NCBI RefSeq assembly: GCF_000512205.2
Contig: NZ_CP006644.1
Coordinates: forward strand, 4,044,501 to 4,108,500
DNA length: 64,000 bases
Source of the DNA: Sphingomonas sanxanigenens DSM 19645 = NX02
GTDB lineage: Bacteria; Pseudomonadota; Alphaproteobacteria; Sphingomonadales; Sphingomonadaceae
Direction: 5' to 3'
Both the position numbers and the translations under genes were made by a program. Of the stretch, positions 51,496-58,787 are shown piece after piece (position 1 is the first letter of the stretch; every line of letters begins with the position of its first letter). The notes under the pieces are model-generated. The model did not search any database and was not told the origin of the DNA. It was given only the letters and a program-made list of their open reading frames with translations.

Positions 51496-51821
51496 ACAAC
51501 GGCCGGCGAAACCGCCTGATCCGGGTCGAACGGGCGACGATCACCACCAACAATTACAATGAAGAGGTTCAGACCTGGGGCCCGCTGGTTTCCGCCTGGG
51601 CGCGGGTCATCTTCGCGAAGGGCACAGAGCGGCGGGAAGCCGCTCAGGAGCAGGCGCAAGCGGCGGCAACCTTCATCGTGCTCGCCAACTCCGACACGGC
51701 GGGCATCTCGGTTGAGGATCGCATCGTGTTCGACGGCAGCAACTGGAATGTCACCAGCAATATCCCGAGCGAAGAGTTCAACGCCGAACGCGAGATCGAA
51801 GCTGTGAGGGACGTTGGCTGA
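51492..51821 (+). CDS. Head-tail adaptor / head closure protein
   Basis: This 109-residue protein begins MNNGRRNRLIRVERATIT and holds a beta-rich small domain (WARVIFAKGTERREAAQEQA ... VEDRIVFDGSNWNVTSN) typical of the phage SPP1 gp16-like head-tail adaptor family. GTG at 51492 overlaps the connector stop; the gene ends at the start of the next. It seals the head after packaging and joins the tail. Confidence 0.85.
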   Translation: MNNGRRNRLIRVERATITTNNYNEEVQTWGPLVSAWARVIFAKGTERREAAQEQAQAAATFIVLANSDTAGISVEDRIVFDGSNWNVTSNIPSEEFNAEREIEAVRDVG

Positions 51822-52309
51822 TGGCAGGCACGACCATTCCCGTTCAGGGGCTCAAGGAGCTCGACGACGCGCTGGCGTCGATGTCGAAGGCGACGGCGCG
51901 CAATACCCTGCGCCGCGCCGGCCTTCGCGCGCTGGAGCCGTTCCTCGCGAAGGTGAAGGAACTGGCGCCGGTGTCCGACCCCGAGGAAAGCCCCGGCCGC
52001 GCCCCGGGCACTCTGCGGGATAGCTACATCATCGGCACCAAGCTGACCAAGCGGCAGGCGCGCTTGGTGCGCAAGGAAGGTCAGAGCTTCGTCGAAGTGT
52101 ATGCGGGCACGACCGATCCGGCCGGCATTCCGCAGGAGTTCGGCACCGAGGATCACGCAGCGCAGCCGCACGTCCGCCCGGCGTGGGATACCACGTCGTC
52201 GCGCGTTCTTGTGCTGGCGCAGGAGTTCATTGGGGAAGAGATCGAGAAGACCCGCCAGCGCGCCGCAGCCCGCGCGGCCCGGCGGGCTGCCCGTTCCGGG
52301 ACCGTCTAG
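51821..52309 (+). CDS. HK97 gp10-like tail component
   Basis: The 162-residue protein matches the HK97 gp10 family: VQGLKELDDALASMSKATAR, AGLRALEPFLAKVKELAPV, and FGTEDHAAQPHVRPAWD near the C-terminus. It would be a neck or tail-terminator component. It is coupled to the adaptor gene by one overlapping base and is followed 2 bases later by the DUF3168-like gene. Confidence 0.85.
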   Translation: MAGTTIPVQGLKELDDALASMSKATARNTLRRAGLRALEPFLAKVKELAPVSDPEESPGRAPGTLRDSYIIGTKLTKRQARLVRKEGQSFVEVYAGTTDPAGIPQEFGTEDHAAQPHVRPAWDTTSSRVLVLAQEFIGEEIEKTRQRAAARAARRAARSGTV

Positions 52310-52311
52310 GC

Positions 52312-52707
52312 ATGGACATGCAAGCGGCGCTTGCGCAGCGCCAGGTCGACGCCGCGCCGGTCGCGGCGCTCGTCGGGCGCCGGATCCATTGGGTGACATC
52401 GCCACAGGGCACGCCGCTGCCGCGCATCACGATGCAGGTCATCACCGAGCAGCGCGAGCAGCACTACAAGGGCTTCTTCGGGATGCAGTTCGCGCGCGTG
52501 CAGATCGACGTGCGCGCGAAGTCGTACAGCGAGGCGAAGGCGCTGGCCGACACGGTGATTGATGCTGTGGTGCCGGCGGGCACCTTCCACGGTGTGAAGT
52601 TCCGCCGCGGCATCGTCGATCGGATCACAGACTTCGAAGAGAAGGCCGGCAACGAGCAAGTCATGCGCCGCTCGTTGGACGTGCTGCTTTGGCATTCGCA
52701 GGCGTAG
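52312..52707 (+). CDS. Tail completion / tail terminator protein (DUF3168-like)
   Basis: The 131-residue protein matches DUF3168-type phage tail completion proteins: MQAALAQRQVDAAPVAALVG, PRITMQVITEQREQHYKGFFG, RVQIDVRAKSYSEAKALADT. ATG 52312 lies 2 bases after the gp10-like stop. It caps the tail tube at the head-proximal end. Position between gp10-like and tail-tube genes is normal. Confidence 0.85.
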   Translation: MDMQAALAQRQVDAAPVAALVGRRIHWVTSPQGTPLPRITMQVITEQREQHYKGFFGMQFARVQIDVRAKSYSEAKALADTVIDAVVPAGTFHGVKFRRGIVDRITDFEEKAGNEQVMRRSLDVLLWHSQA

Positions 52708-52717
52708 GAGGAAAGTT

Positions 52718-53155
52718 ATGGCAGGCGAGACGACCGGCTGGGGCAGCGAGTTTCATCTCGCCAACGCCTCCGGCACATTGATCGAACTGGACGGCGTCTT
52801 CGACATGGGCATCCCGGAGGAAACCGTGTCGGAGGTCGAGAAGACGCACTACAAATCGCCGCAGAAGCGGCGCGAGTATATCGGCGGCCTGATCGACACC
52901 GGCACCTTCTCGATCCAGATGAACTATGTGCCTGGCTCCGCGACCGACGCGGCTTGCCGCGAAGCGCGCGGCAAGGTGCGCGAGTTCATGACGCGGCTGC
53001 CAGATGAAGATGGGGAGCCCGCGTGGGAGATCTCGGGCACCGTTCTGGTGCTGGGCTATCAGCGCGCGATCCCGCTCGACGACCGGCTGACCGCCACTCT
53101 CAACGTCCGCGTCACGGGCGCGGTCGATGAAGACGCCGCGGTGGTGACGCCGTAA
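52718..53155 (+). CDS. Major tail (tube) protein
   Basis: This 145-residue protein is of the phage tail-tube family: GWGSEFHLANASGTLIELDG, VEKTHYKSPQKRREYIGGLI, DTGTFSIQMNYVPGSATD and a C-terminal LTATLNVRVTGAVDED. It polymerises into the hollow tail tube through which DNA passes. ATG 52718 follows AGGAGGAAAGTT. It is followed immediately by the tail chaperone gene. Confidence 0.87.
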   Translation: MAGETTGWGSEFHLANASGTLIELDGVFDMGIPEETVSEVEKTHYKSPQKRREYIGGLIDTGTFSIQMNYVPGSATDAACREARGKVREFMTRLPDEDGEPAWEISGTVLVLGYQRAIPLDDRLTATLNVRVTGAVDEDAAVVTP

Positions 53156-53517
53156 TGGCCAATCCGCTCAAGGGGGAGGCCACCCTCAAAATCGGCGAGG
53201 GCGATGACGCCGAAGAGTTGACGATCGTCATCGACATCAACGCGCTGATCGAGGCCGAGGACGCGTCGGGCCTCGATCTCGATCAGTTGCTTGATGGGCT
53301 CCAGCGCGGCCGATCCCTCAAGGTTCAGCGCGCTCTGCTGTGGGCCGGCCTTCAGGCAAAGCATCCCTGCTCGATCGGCTGGGCGGGCAACATCATCTCG
53401 CTCGCCACGCCCGGCTCCGTGCATGAGGCTTTGACCCGAGCGGTTATCGGCGCCTTTCCGCCGGCGCCGACTGAGCCGAAAGCCAAGAAGGCAAACCCTC
53501 GCAAGGCGGCGGCGTAG
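53155..53517 (+). CDS. Tail assembly chaperone, short (G-like) product
   Basis: The 120-residue protein (start MANPLKGEATLKIGEGDDAE) resembles the first of the two overlapping tail assembly chaperones of GTA-like and lambdoid siphoviruses: IVIDINALIEAEDASGLDLD, QRGRSLKVQRALLWAGLQ, then a Lys/Ala-rich tail. It coats the tape measure protein before the tube forms. A slippery heptamer (53493) near the end and an open -1 frame point to a second, longer product. Confidence 0.85.
   Translation: MANPLKGEATLKIGEGDDAEELTIVIDINALIEAEDASGLDLDQLLDGLQRGRSLKVQRALLWAGLQAKHPCSIGWAGNIISLATPGSVHEALTRAVIGAFPPAPTEPKAKKANPRKAAA
53493..53499 (+). other. Programmed -1 frameshift site AAACCCT
   Basis: In the chaperone frame the codons read GCA AAC CCT, so A AAC CCT is a canonical X XXY YYZ slippery heptamer. 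The -1 frame is open from just before it to 53834, where the predicted protein continues SQGGGVDWRKWFGIWVRWG, typical of the second chaperone. A -1 slip gives a ~226-residue G-T-like fusion. Confidence 0.75.
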
Positions 53518-53543
53518 ACTGGCGGAAATGGTTCGGCATCTGG

Positions 53544-53834
53544 GTGAGGTGGGGTTTCGAACCCGATGCATTCTGGAAGCAGACGCCAGCCAGCTTCGCC
53601 GCCGCCGTGCAGGGGCGAGTGGAAGCGGCGGAAGAGGCGATTGAGGAATCCTACTTCAATGCCTGGGCGACCGAGCGGTTTGCCCGCGAGAAGAAGCTAA
53701 AGGCCTTCCAGCACTACGCGGCCGACCTGAAGCCGAAGCGACCGAAAACTCCCAAGGAACTGCTGACCATGTTCAAGGGGTTCGGGGACAAGGTGCGGAT
53801 CAAGCGGGCGGCGTCAGCGCCTTCGAAAAGCTGA
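53544..53834 (+). CDS. Tail assembly chaperone, -1 frameshift extension (T-like)
   Basis: The frame continues the tail chaperone after a -1 shift at 53493-53499 (open from 53499). A GTG at 53544 also gives a 96-residue start MRWGFEPDAFWKQTPASF, but without a clear ribosome site; the real product is probably the fusion. The sequence FGIWVRWGFEPDAFWKQTP matches the second chaperone of GTA-type tails (GLW...FW..TP pattern). The last part is basic (LKPKRPKTPKELL). It overlaps the reverse-strand zinc-ribbon gene by 35 bases. Confidence 0.75.
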   Translation: MRWGFEPDAFWKQTPASFAAAVQGRVEAAEEAIEESYFNAWATERFAREKKLKAFQHYAADLKPKRPKTPKELLTMFKGFGDKVRIKRAASAPSKS

Positions 53835-54378
53835 CGCTCGCGCCCAGTTCGCTCTTGTCGATCAGGGGACCGGTGAACTTCGAATAGTCGTCGCCGATCG
53901 CAGGCCGCACCGCTTCGGGCTGCACATCGGTTATGCCCGCGCTGACGCTCAGTTCGTAAGGCGCCTTGGGCCCGGCAAAGAGGCGTAGCGGTTCGAACGC
54001 GAACCGGCCGTTACGCACTAGCCCGTGTGATTGGGCCATGTTCGGCGCGCCCTTTGATCGGAGCGTCACCATCAACTCAACGCCATCGGGCAGATTGGTT
54101 GTGCCGGTGACGATGACCTGGTCGCCGCGGTAGCGTTCCGCCGTTTCCAAGGCGAGAACCTGCGGACCCTCGACGCTCTGGCTCGCGGCCGGCGCTGGCG
54201 CCGCCGTCGGCTGGTCGCCGCCCTTGCCGCACTGGCTGACGGTAGCAGCGACAAGCGCAATCACGATCAGCGTTCCGCAGCCGGTCAGCGGCCAGCGGAA
54301 GCCGAAGCGGCGACCGCAATTCGGGCAGACCTTCGCTTCGTCTGGGATCTGCTGCGCGCAGCTCGGGCACTTCTTCAT
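53800..54378 (-). CDS. Zinc-ribbon membrane protein, probable moron
   Basis: The 192-residue protein starts MKKCPSCAQQIPDEAKVCPN with a four-Cys zinc ribbon (Cys4, 7, 18, 21). It then has one membrane helix (LTGCGTLIVIALVAATVSQ, ~29-48), a Pro/Ala linker and a beta-rich outer domain. It runs against the late genes, in the gap between tail chaperone and tape measure, the usual place for a moron expressed in the lysogen. The outer domain is not recognised. A role in the host envelope is possible. Confidence 0.7.
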   Translation of the reverse strand: MKKCPSCAQQIPDEAKVCPNCGRRFGFRWPLTGCGTLIVIALVAATVSQCGKGGDQPTAAPAPAASQSVEGPQVLALETAERYRGDQVIVTGTTNLPDGVELMVTLRSKGAPNMAQSHGLVRNGRFAFEPLRLFAGPKAPYELSVSAGITDVQPEAVRPAIGDDYSKFTGPLIDKSELGASVSFSKALTPPA

Positions 54379-54425
54379 GGCCGGCGAATCTAAGAGGCGC
54401 CGAGCAAGATCGCAATGAGGTGCGC

Positions 54426-56876
54426 ATGGCAACCAGTGGCGGTTTGATCGGGGCGCTGCGCGTCACGCTGGGGCTCGACAGCGCCAATTTCGAGGCGGGG
54501 ACGAAGCGCGCGCGGCAGGAAGCCGCCGCCGCATCGAAGGACATTCAGGCGAAGCTGGCGGGCATCTCTGCCGGTCTGAAGGGATTGGCGACTGGCGCGG
54601 TGGCCGCCGCGTTCATCGGGGCTTCGCAGCGCGCTCTTGATTACGCGTCATCGCTCGGCGAGGTTGCAGCGCAGCTCGGCGTCTCGACCAAGGAACTGCA
54701 AGAGTTTCGCTATGCCGCCACGCAAACCGGCGTCGAGCAGGATCAGATGGACAAGGGGCTGCAGAAGCTCACGAAGACCATCGGTGAAGCGCACGCCGGC
54801 ACGAAGGCTGCGGCGCAGGTATTCCGCGACCTCAACGTCAGTATCTATGACGGACAAGGCAACGTCGTCTCGGCTGGCGTTGTTATCGTTCGTTTGGCTG
54901 ACGCCCTATCTGCGATCAAGGATCCAGCCACCCGCGCAAAGCGCGAGGTCGAGCTTTTCAGCAAGGTGGGCCAGGAACTCGAGCCGCTCCTGAAGGAGGG
55001 CAGCGGCGCCATCGAAGAGATGGCGCAGCGTGCGCAGAAGCTGGGCCTAGTTCTCAGCGATGATCTCATCGGCAACGCCGACGAGGCGGCCGACAAGCTG
55101 TCGGAGATGAAGCAGGTCCTCGAACTGCGGTTCGCCGCGATCGTGGCCGAGAATACCGATGGCATCATGAAGCTAGCCGACGCAATCGGGTGGGCGACGG
55201 AGAAGGCGCTCGTGTTCTTCTCGACGATGAAGGGCGTCGAGCGGATCAAGCGGGATGAGGGCTTCTGGCGGGGGTTTACGTCCGGGCCTGCCGAGCAGGC
55301 GGAAGCGGCGGACCCCGTGCGCTACGTGTCAATGCGAACGCGGGCAGCGACACAGGCGACCGAGCGGCGGCGAGCGGCCGAACTGCGCGATCCGAGCAAG
55401 AAGGGTTGGGCCTATCGCCAAGCGCGCCGTGATGAGCTGGAGGCCGGCCGCTTGCTTGAGGCTGCGCGGAAAGACCCGGACTTTCAGGCCCGTCTCGCCG
55501 CATCGCAGGCGGGGCCGACCGCCCCGTCGGTGGGGGAGCTTCCCGAGGTCAAGGACGACAAAAAGAAGAAGGGCAGTTCGGGCCCGACCGATGCCGATCG
55601 CGCCCGCAACCGCGCTGAAGAACTGGATGCGCTCAACGATGAATATCTGGGGCTTCAGATCCAGTTGGCGAACAACGCCGATGAGCGGGCCCGGCTGGAG
55701 CATATCCGCTTGGCGAACGGTCGCGAGGCCTACAACGCCGAGATCGACGAGAAGGTAAAGAAGAAGGAACTGTCCCCGCTCGCCGCAGAGGAATTGAAGC
55801 TGCGGAACGAGCAGGTCGACGATCTTCGGGCGGGCGTCACCAATCGCGAATACGATGAGGCGATGGACCGGCAGTCACTGGCCGCGAAGCAGGCCAGCCT
55901 CCAGAACGAAAACGACATCCTGCGGTCACAGGCATCTCTCGCGGACACGGCCAAAGAGCGCCGGGCGATCGAACTGAAGCTGCTCGAAAATCAATATGAG
56001 ATGGAGCGCGTCCAGCTTGAGGCCATCAAGAACTCCGTGTCGGCTAGCGACGCCGAGAAGGCGCTCGCGCAGCAGCGGCTGGATATGCTGGGGCAGCTCA
56101 AGGCGAACGATGTCGAGCGCGTGACCCGCGACACCGCCGGCCCCGGCGAATCCTATCTGGATGAGCTGACCAAGTCCGCCGCGGAGGCGAACGAGGAACT
56201 GGAAGAGATTGGCGTCGGCGGTCTGAAGACCCTCAACGACGGGCTGGCGGATGCGATCATCGGCGCCGGCTCGGTGACGAAGGCCTTCAAGAACATGTCG
56301 AACCAGATCATCGGCGAGCTTGCCCGCATTGCGGTCCAACAGGCGATCATCAAGCCGCTGGCTCAAGCGCTGTTCGGTTCGGGCGAATCGTCTGGCGGAG
56401 GCGGGGGCATCTTCGGCTCGTTGCTGAGCGCGGGCAGTTCGCTCGCCGGCCTGTTCGGTGGAGCCCCGACGGCCAACCAAACCGGTATCGTGTTCCAAGG
56501 GTACAAGCCCGGCTATGGCCCTGGCACCTTCGGCGGCGGGCCGAACCCCGATGGCTCGATCAGCCTGACCTCCCTGCCGCGTTTTGCGAAGGGCGGCGCG
56601 GGCGTGATCAGCGGGCTTTCGGGCATCGATCGTAACATCCTGTCGCTGAACGGATCGCCGATCGCGCGCGTGGGCAAGGGTGAACTGCTGTCGGTGGCGC
56701 CAGCGAACGACGGCGGCGGCCGGATCGCCCAAGTCGTGCCATCGCCCTATTTCGACGTGATCGTCGATCGCCGTGCGACCAGTGTTGCTGCGCCCATTGG
56801 CCTGCGAGCGGCGACCGCAGGTTCGCAGGGCGCGCAGATCGCGGCGGCGCGCAAGCAGTCGAGGGTTCTTCCGTGA
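54426..56876 (+). CDS. Tape measure protein
   Basis: This 816-residue protein is long and helical, with a typical N-terminal tape measure segment (GALRVTLGLDSANFEAGTKR ... AAFIGASQRALDYASSLGEVAAQLG), extended coiled coil in the middle (ERARLEHIRLANGREAYNAE ...), and a C-terminal Gly/Ser-rich, weakly hydrophobic part (GESSGGGGGIFGSLLSAGSS) that could enter the host membrane. ATG 54426 follows GAGG with 5-base spacing. Its length sets tail length. Confidence 0.9.
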   Translation: MATSGGLIGALRVTLGLDSANFEAGTKRARQEAAAASKDIQAKLAGISAGLKGLATGAVAAAFIGASQRALDYASSLGEVAAQLGVSTKELQEFRYAATQTGVEQDQMDKGLQKLTKTIGEAHAGTKAAAQVFRDLNVSIYDGQGNVVSAGVVIVRLADALSAIKDPATRAKREVELFSKVGQELEPLLKEGSGAIEEMAQRAQKLGLVLSDDLIGNADEAADKLSEMKQVLELRFAAIVAENTDGIMKLADAIGWATEKALVFFSTMKGVERIKRDEGFWRGFTSGPAEQAEAADPVRYVSMRTRAATQATERRRAAELRDPSKKGWAYRQARRDELEAGRLLEAARKDPDFQARLAASQAGPTAPSVGELPEVKDDKKKKGSSGPTDADRARNRAEELDALNDEYLGLQIQLANNADERARLEHIRLANGREAYNAEIDEKVKKKELSPLAAEELKLRNEQVDDLRAGVTNREYDEAMDRQSLAAKQASLQNENDILRSQASLADTAKERRAIELKLLENQYEMERVQLEAIKNSVSASDAEKALAQQRLDMLGQLKANDVERVTRDTAGPGESYLDELTKSAAEANEELEEIGVGGLKTLNDGLADAIIGAGSVTKAFKNMSNQIIGELARIAVQQAIIKPLAQALFGSGESSGGGGGIFGSLLSAGSSLAGLFGGAPTANQTGIVFQGYKPGYGPGTFGGGPNPDGSISLTSLPRFAKGGAGVISGLSGIDRNILSLNGSPIARVGKGELLSVAPANDGGGRIAQVVPSPYFDVIVDRRATSVAAPIGLRAATAGSQGAQIAAARKQSRVLP

Positions 56877-57466
56877 TCGATCTCCCGACGGACATCGGCG
56901 GCGTTCAGGCGACACCGCGCCTGCTGGATTTCGGCGGCTTTCTAGAGCCTTCGCTCGGCGGCGAGGTCCAGCGCCTCAACCGTCTTGGGAGCCGGTTCGC
57001 GCTGTCGGTGACGCTGCCGCCGCTCGAAAGCGACCGCGAGGGGCGCATCTGGGTCTCGCGCCTTCTGCGGGGCAAGACGGAGGGCGCGCGCTGGGAATAC
57101 CCGCTGCTCGATTTCGACCCGGGCAACCCCGGTTCGTTCGTCGTCAACGGCGCCGGCCAAGCCGGCAAGCAGTTGGCGGTTCGTGGCGGCACGTCGCGCT
57201 ATGCCTTCAAGGAAGGGCAGCCGCTTTCGATCTTCATCGGCGGGCGCCACTACCTCCATTTCGTCGACAGCCAGGTCATCGCCACCGCGAGCGGCACCGC
57301 CACGATCATGATTACGCCAATGCTGCGCGTCCCGCCGGCGGATGGCGATGCGCTGCATGTCGCCCGGCCGATGATCGAAGGTCTCCTTATGGGGGACGAG
57401 ACCCAGTGGCAGATCTCGGCCGACCGGCTCCTTGCCATTGCATTCGAAATTCATGAGCGCCGCTGA
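56873..57466 (+). CDS. Distal tail protein (Dit-like, minor tail)
   Basis: The 197-residue, beta-rich protein (ARLGSRFALSVTLPPLE-like region; WEYPLLDFDPGNPGSFVVNG; IFIGGRHYLHFVD) lies just after the tape measure where RcGTA gene 12 and lambda M lie, so it is probably the distal tail protein. GTG at 56873 overlaps the tape measure stop by 4 bases. The family assignment rests on position and size more than on motifs. Confidence 0.65.
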   Translation: MIDLPTDIGGVQATPRLLDFGGFLEPSLGGEVQRLNRLGSRFALSVTLPPLESDREGRIWVSRLLRGKTEGARWEYPLLDFDPGNPGSFVVNGAGQAGKQLAVRGGTSRYAFKEGQPLSIFIGGRHYLHFVDSQVIATASGTATIMITPMLRVPPADGDALHVARPMIEGLLMGDETQWQISADRLLAIAFEIHERR

Positions 57467-58017
57467 TGTTCGCCAGTCCCTTTCTTACGATCACCGGACT
57501 GATGGAGATCGCGCTCCCCGGCGGACGCTTCATCCGGCTGTGCGACGGCGGGTTCGTTTACTGGGGGCCGACGCTCTACGAATCCCTCGATCCCGATTTC
57601 GGCGCCATCGAGGCGGCGGAAACGTTCGAGGAAAAGGTCGGCGATGAGGCGCCGGGCGGGAAGGTAACCTTTCTTCCGACCTCTACCGCTGCCGCGGTCG
57701 ATCTATCTCGACCGGAGTATCAGGGCGCCCGCATGCGCTTTTGGCTGGCCGAGGTCGATCCGAACAGCGGGCAGATTGTTGGGACGCCAGAACAGACGGC
57801 AGACCTTGCGATCGACACCACCACGCTGAAGCTGTCGAAGGGCGAACGAAAGCTCGATGTCGAGTTCGTCTCGTCGGCCGAGCGCCTGTTCCTGATCTAC
57901 AAGGGCAACGCGTTGAACGACCGGTTTCATCAAGCGTGCTATCCGGGCGAGCTGGGCATGGCGAACGCAACGGGCGTTCCGCGATCGACGGCGTGGGGCG
58001 TGGAGTCGCCCGAATGA
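57466..58017 (+). CDS. Tail hub-like protein (DUF2163/gpL-like)
   Basis: This 183-residue protein is beta-rich (LMEIALPGGRFIRLCDGGFVY ... VDLSRPEYQGARMRFWLAEVD) and has a C-terminal Cys region (FHQACYPGELGMANATG) that resembles the iron-sulfur or Cys-containing end of gpL/DUF2163 hub proteins. The position between the Dit-like and peptidase-like genes matches RcGTA gene 13. It is coupled to both neighbours. Whether it binds a metal cluster is unknown. Confidence 0.65.
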   Translation: MFASPFLTITGLMEIALPGGRFIRLCDGGFVYWGPTLYESLDPDFGAIEAAETFEEKVGDEAPGGKVTFLPTSTAAAVDLSRPEYQGARMRFWLAEVDPNSGQIVGTPEQTADLAIDTTTLKLSKGERKLDVEFVSSAERLFLIYKGNALNDRFHQACYPGELGMANATGVPRSTAWGVESPE

Positions 58018-58412
58018 AGGGCGACTTGCTGCGGCGGCAGGAGGCCACCCAGGCAACGCTCGATCGCTTCAAATCGAAGGCAATGGTCTGGGGGCGCACC
58101 GACTGCATTGCGATCGGCCGCTGGCACTTGGTGCAACTGGGCTACGTGCCGCCGCCGTTGCCGCGCTACCGTTCGCTTCTTGGTGCGCGCCGAGCCGCGG
58201 CGAAAGTGGGCGGCATCGAGGCGCTGCTCGATAGCCTCCTTGAGCGCATCCCGCCCGCATCGATGTTGCTTGGCGATCTGGCGCTGATGGAAGGTGACGG
58301 CATGGACGCGCTGACGATCTGTGTCGGCGCCAAGGTTTGGGGCTGGCATCAAGACAGCGATCGGCCGGCCGCGATGACCCCGCTCGCTCTCAAAGGCGCT
58401 TGGCGGGTCTAG
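58014..58412 (+). CDS. Tail-associated peptidase-like protein (NlpC-like, DUF6950)
   Basis: The 132-residue protein has the motif AMVWGRTDCIAIGRWHL near residue 25, placing a Cys where NlpC/P60 peptidases have their nucleophile, and a later MLLGDLALMEGDGMDALTIC. It fits the small cell-wall peptidase between hub and tip genes (RcGTA gene 14, lambda K). It may cut host peptidoglycan during DNA entry. The catalytic His is not certain. It overlaps the previous gene by 4 bases. Confidence 0.75.
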   Translation: MKGDLLRRQEATQATLDRFKSKAMVWGRTDCIAIGRWHLVQLGYVPPPLPRYRSLLGARRAAAKVGGIEALLDSLLERIPPASMLLGDLALMEGDGMDALTICVGAKVWGWHQDSDRPAAMTPLALKGAWRV

Positions 58413-58416
58413 CCGA

Positions 58417-58758
58417 TCAGACGCAGAGCTGGAGGTCGTCGCTGACCTTCTTGAAGCGGGCGCCCTTCGCCGCATAGGCGGTGAGGGCGCGTTCAGATCC
58501 GCGATCCTCGATGTCTGCCGCATACATCGTCAGGACGTTGAAATCCTGCATCGTGAGGGTGACCGAAGTCCCGTTCGGCCGCGGCGTGCTGGCCACCGCT
58601 CCATTCTGCTTTGACCACTGGTCAGCAACGCAGGCGGCAATCTCGTTCACGGCCTTGGTCGACGACAGCGAGGCAATCGGCGCCCGAGCGCGCAGATCGC
58701 TGGCAGTGACGGCGCAGCCAGAAAGCATGACGGCGAGCAGGCAGATGGACCGATGCAT
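58417..58758 (-). CDS. Small lipoprotein, probable moron
   Basis: The 113-residue protein starts MHRSICLLAVMLSGC, a short signal peptide with lipobox and Cys15, so it should be lipidated and sit in the envelope. The rest (FNVLTMYAADIEDRGSERAL) has no recognised domain. It is encoded against the late genes in a small gap before the tip protein, like the zinc-ribbon gene at 53800. Phage lipoproteins of this type often block superinfection; that is inference. Confidence 0.7.
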   Translation of the reverse strand: MHRSICLLAVMLSGCAVTASDLRARAPIASLSSTKAVNEIAACVADQWSKQNGAVASTPRPNGTSVTLTMQDFNVLTMYAADIEDRGSERALTAYAAKGARFKKVSDDLQLCV

Positions 58759-58787
58759 GTTTGCTCCGAGAAAGGTCGGTTGATCGT

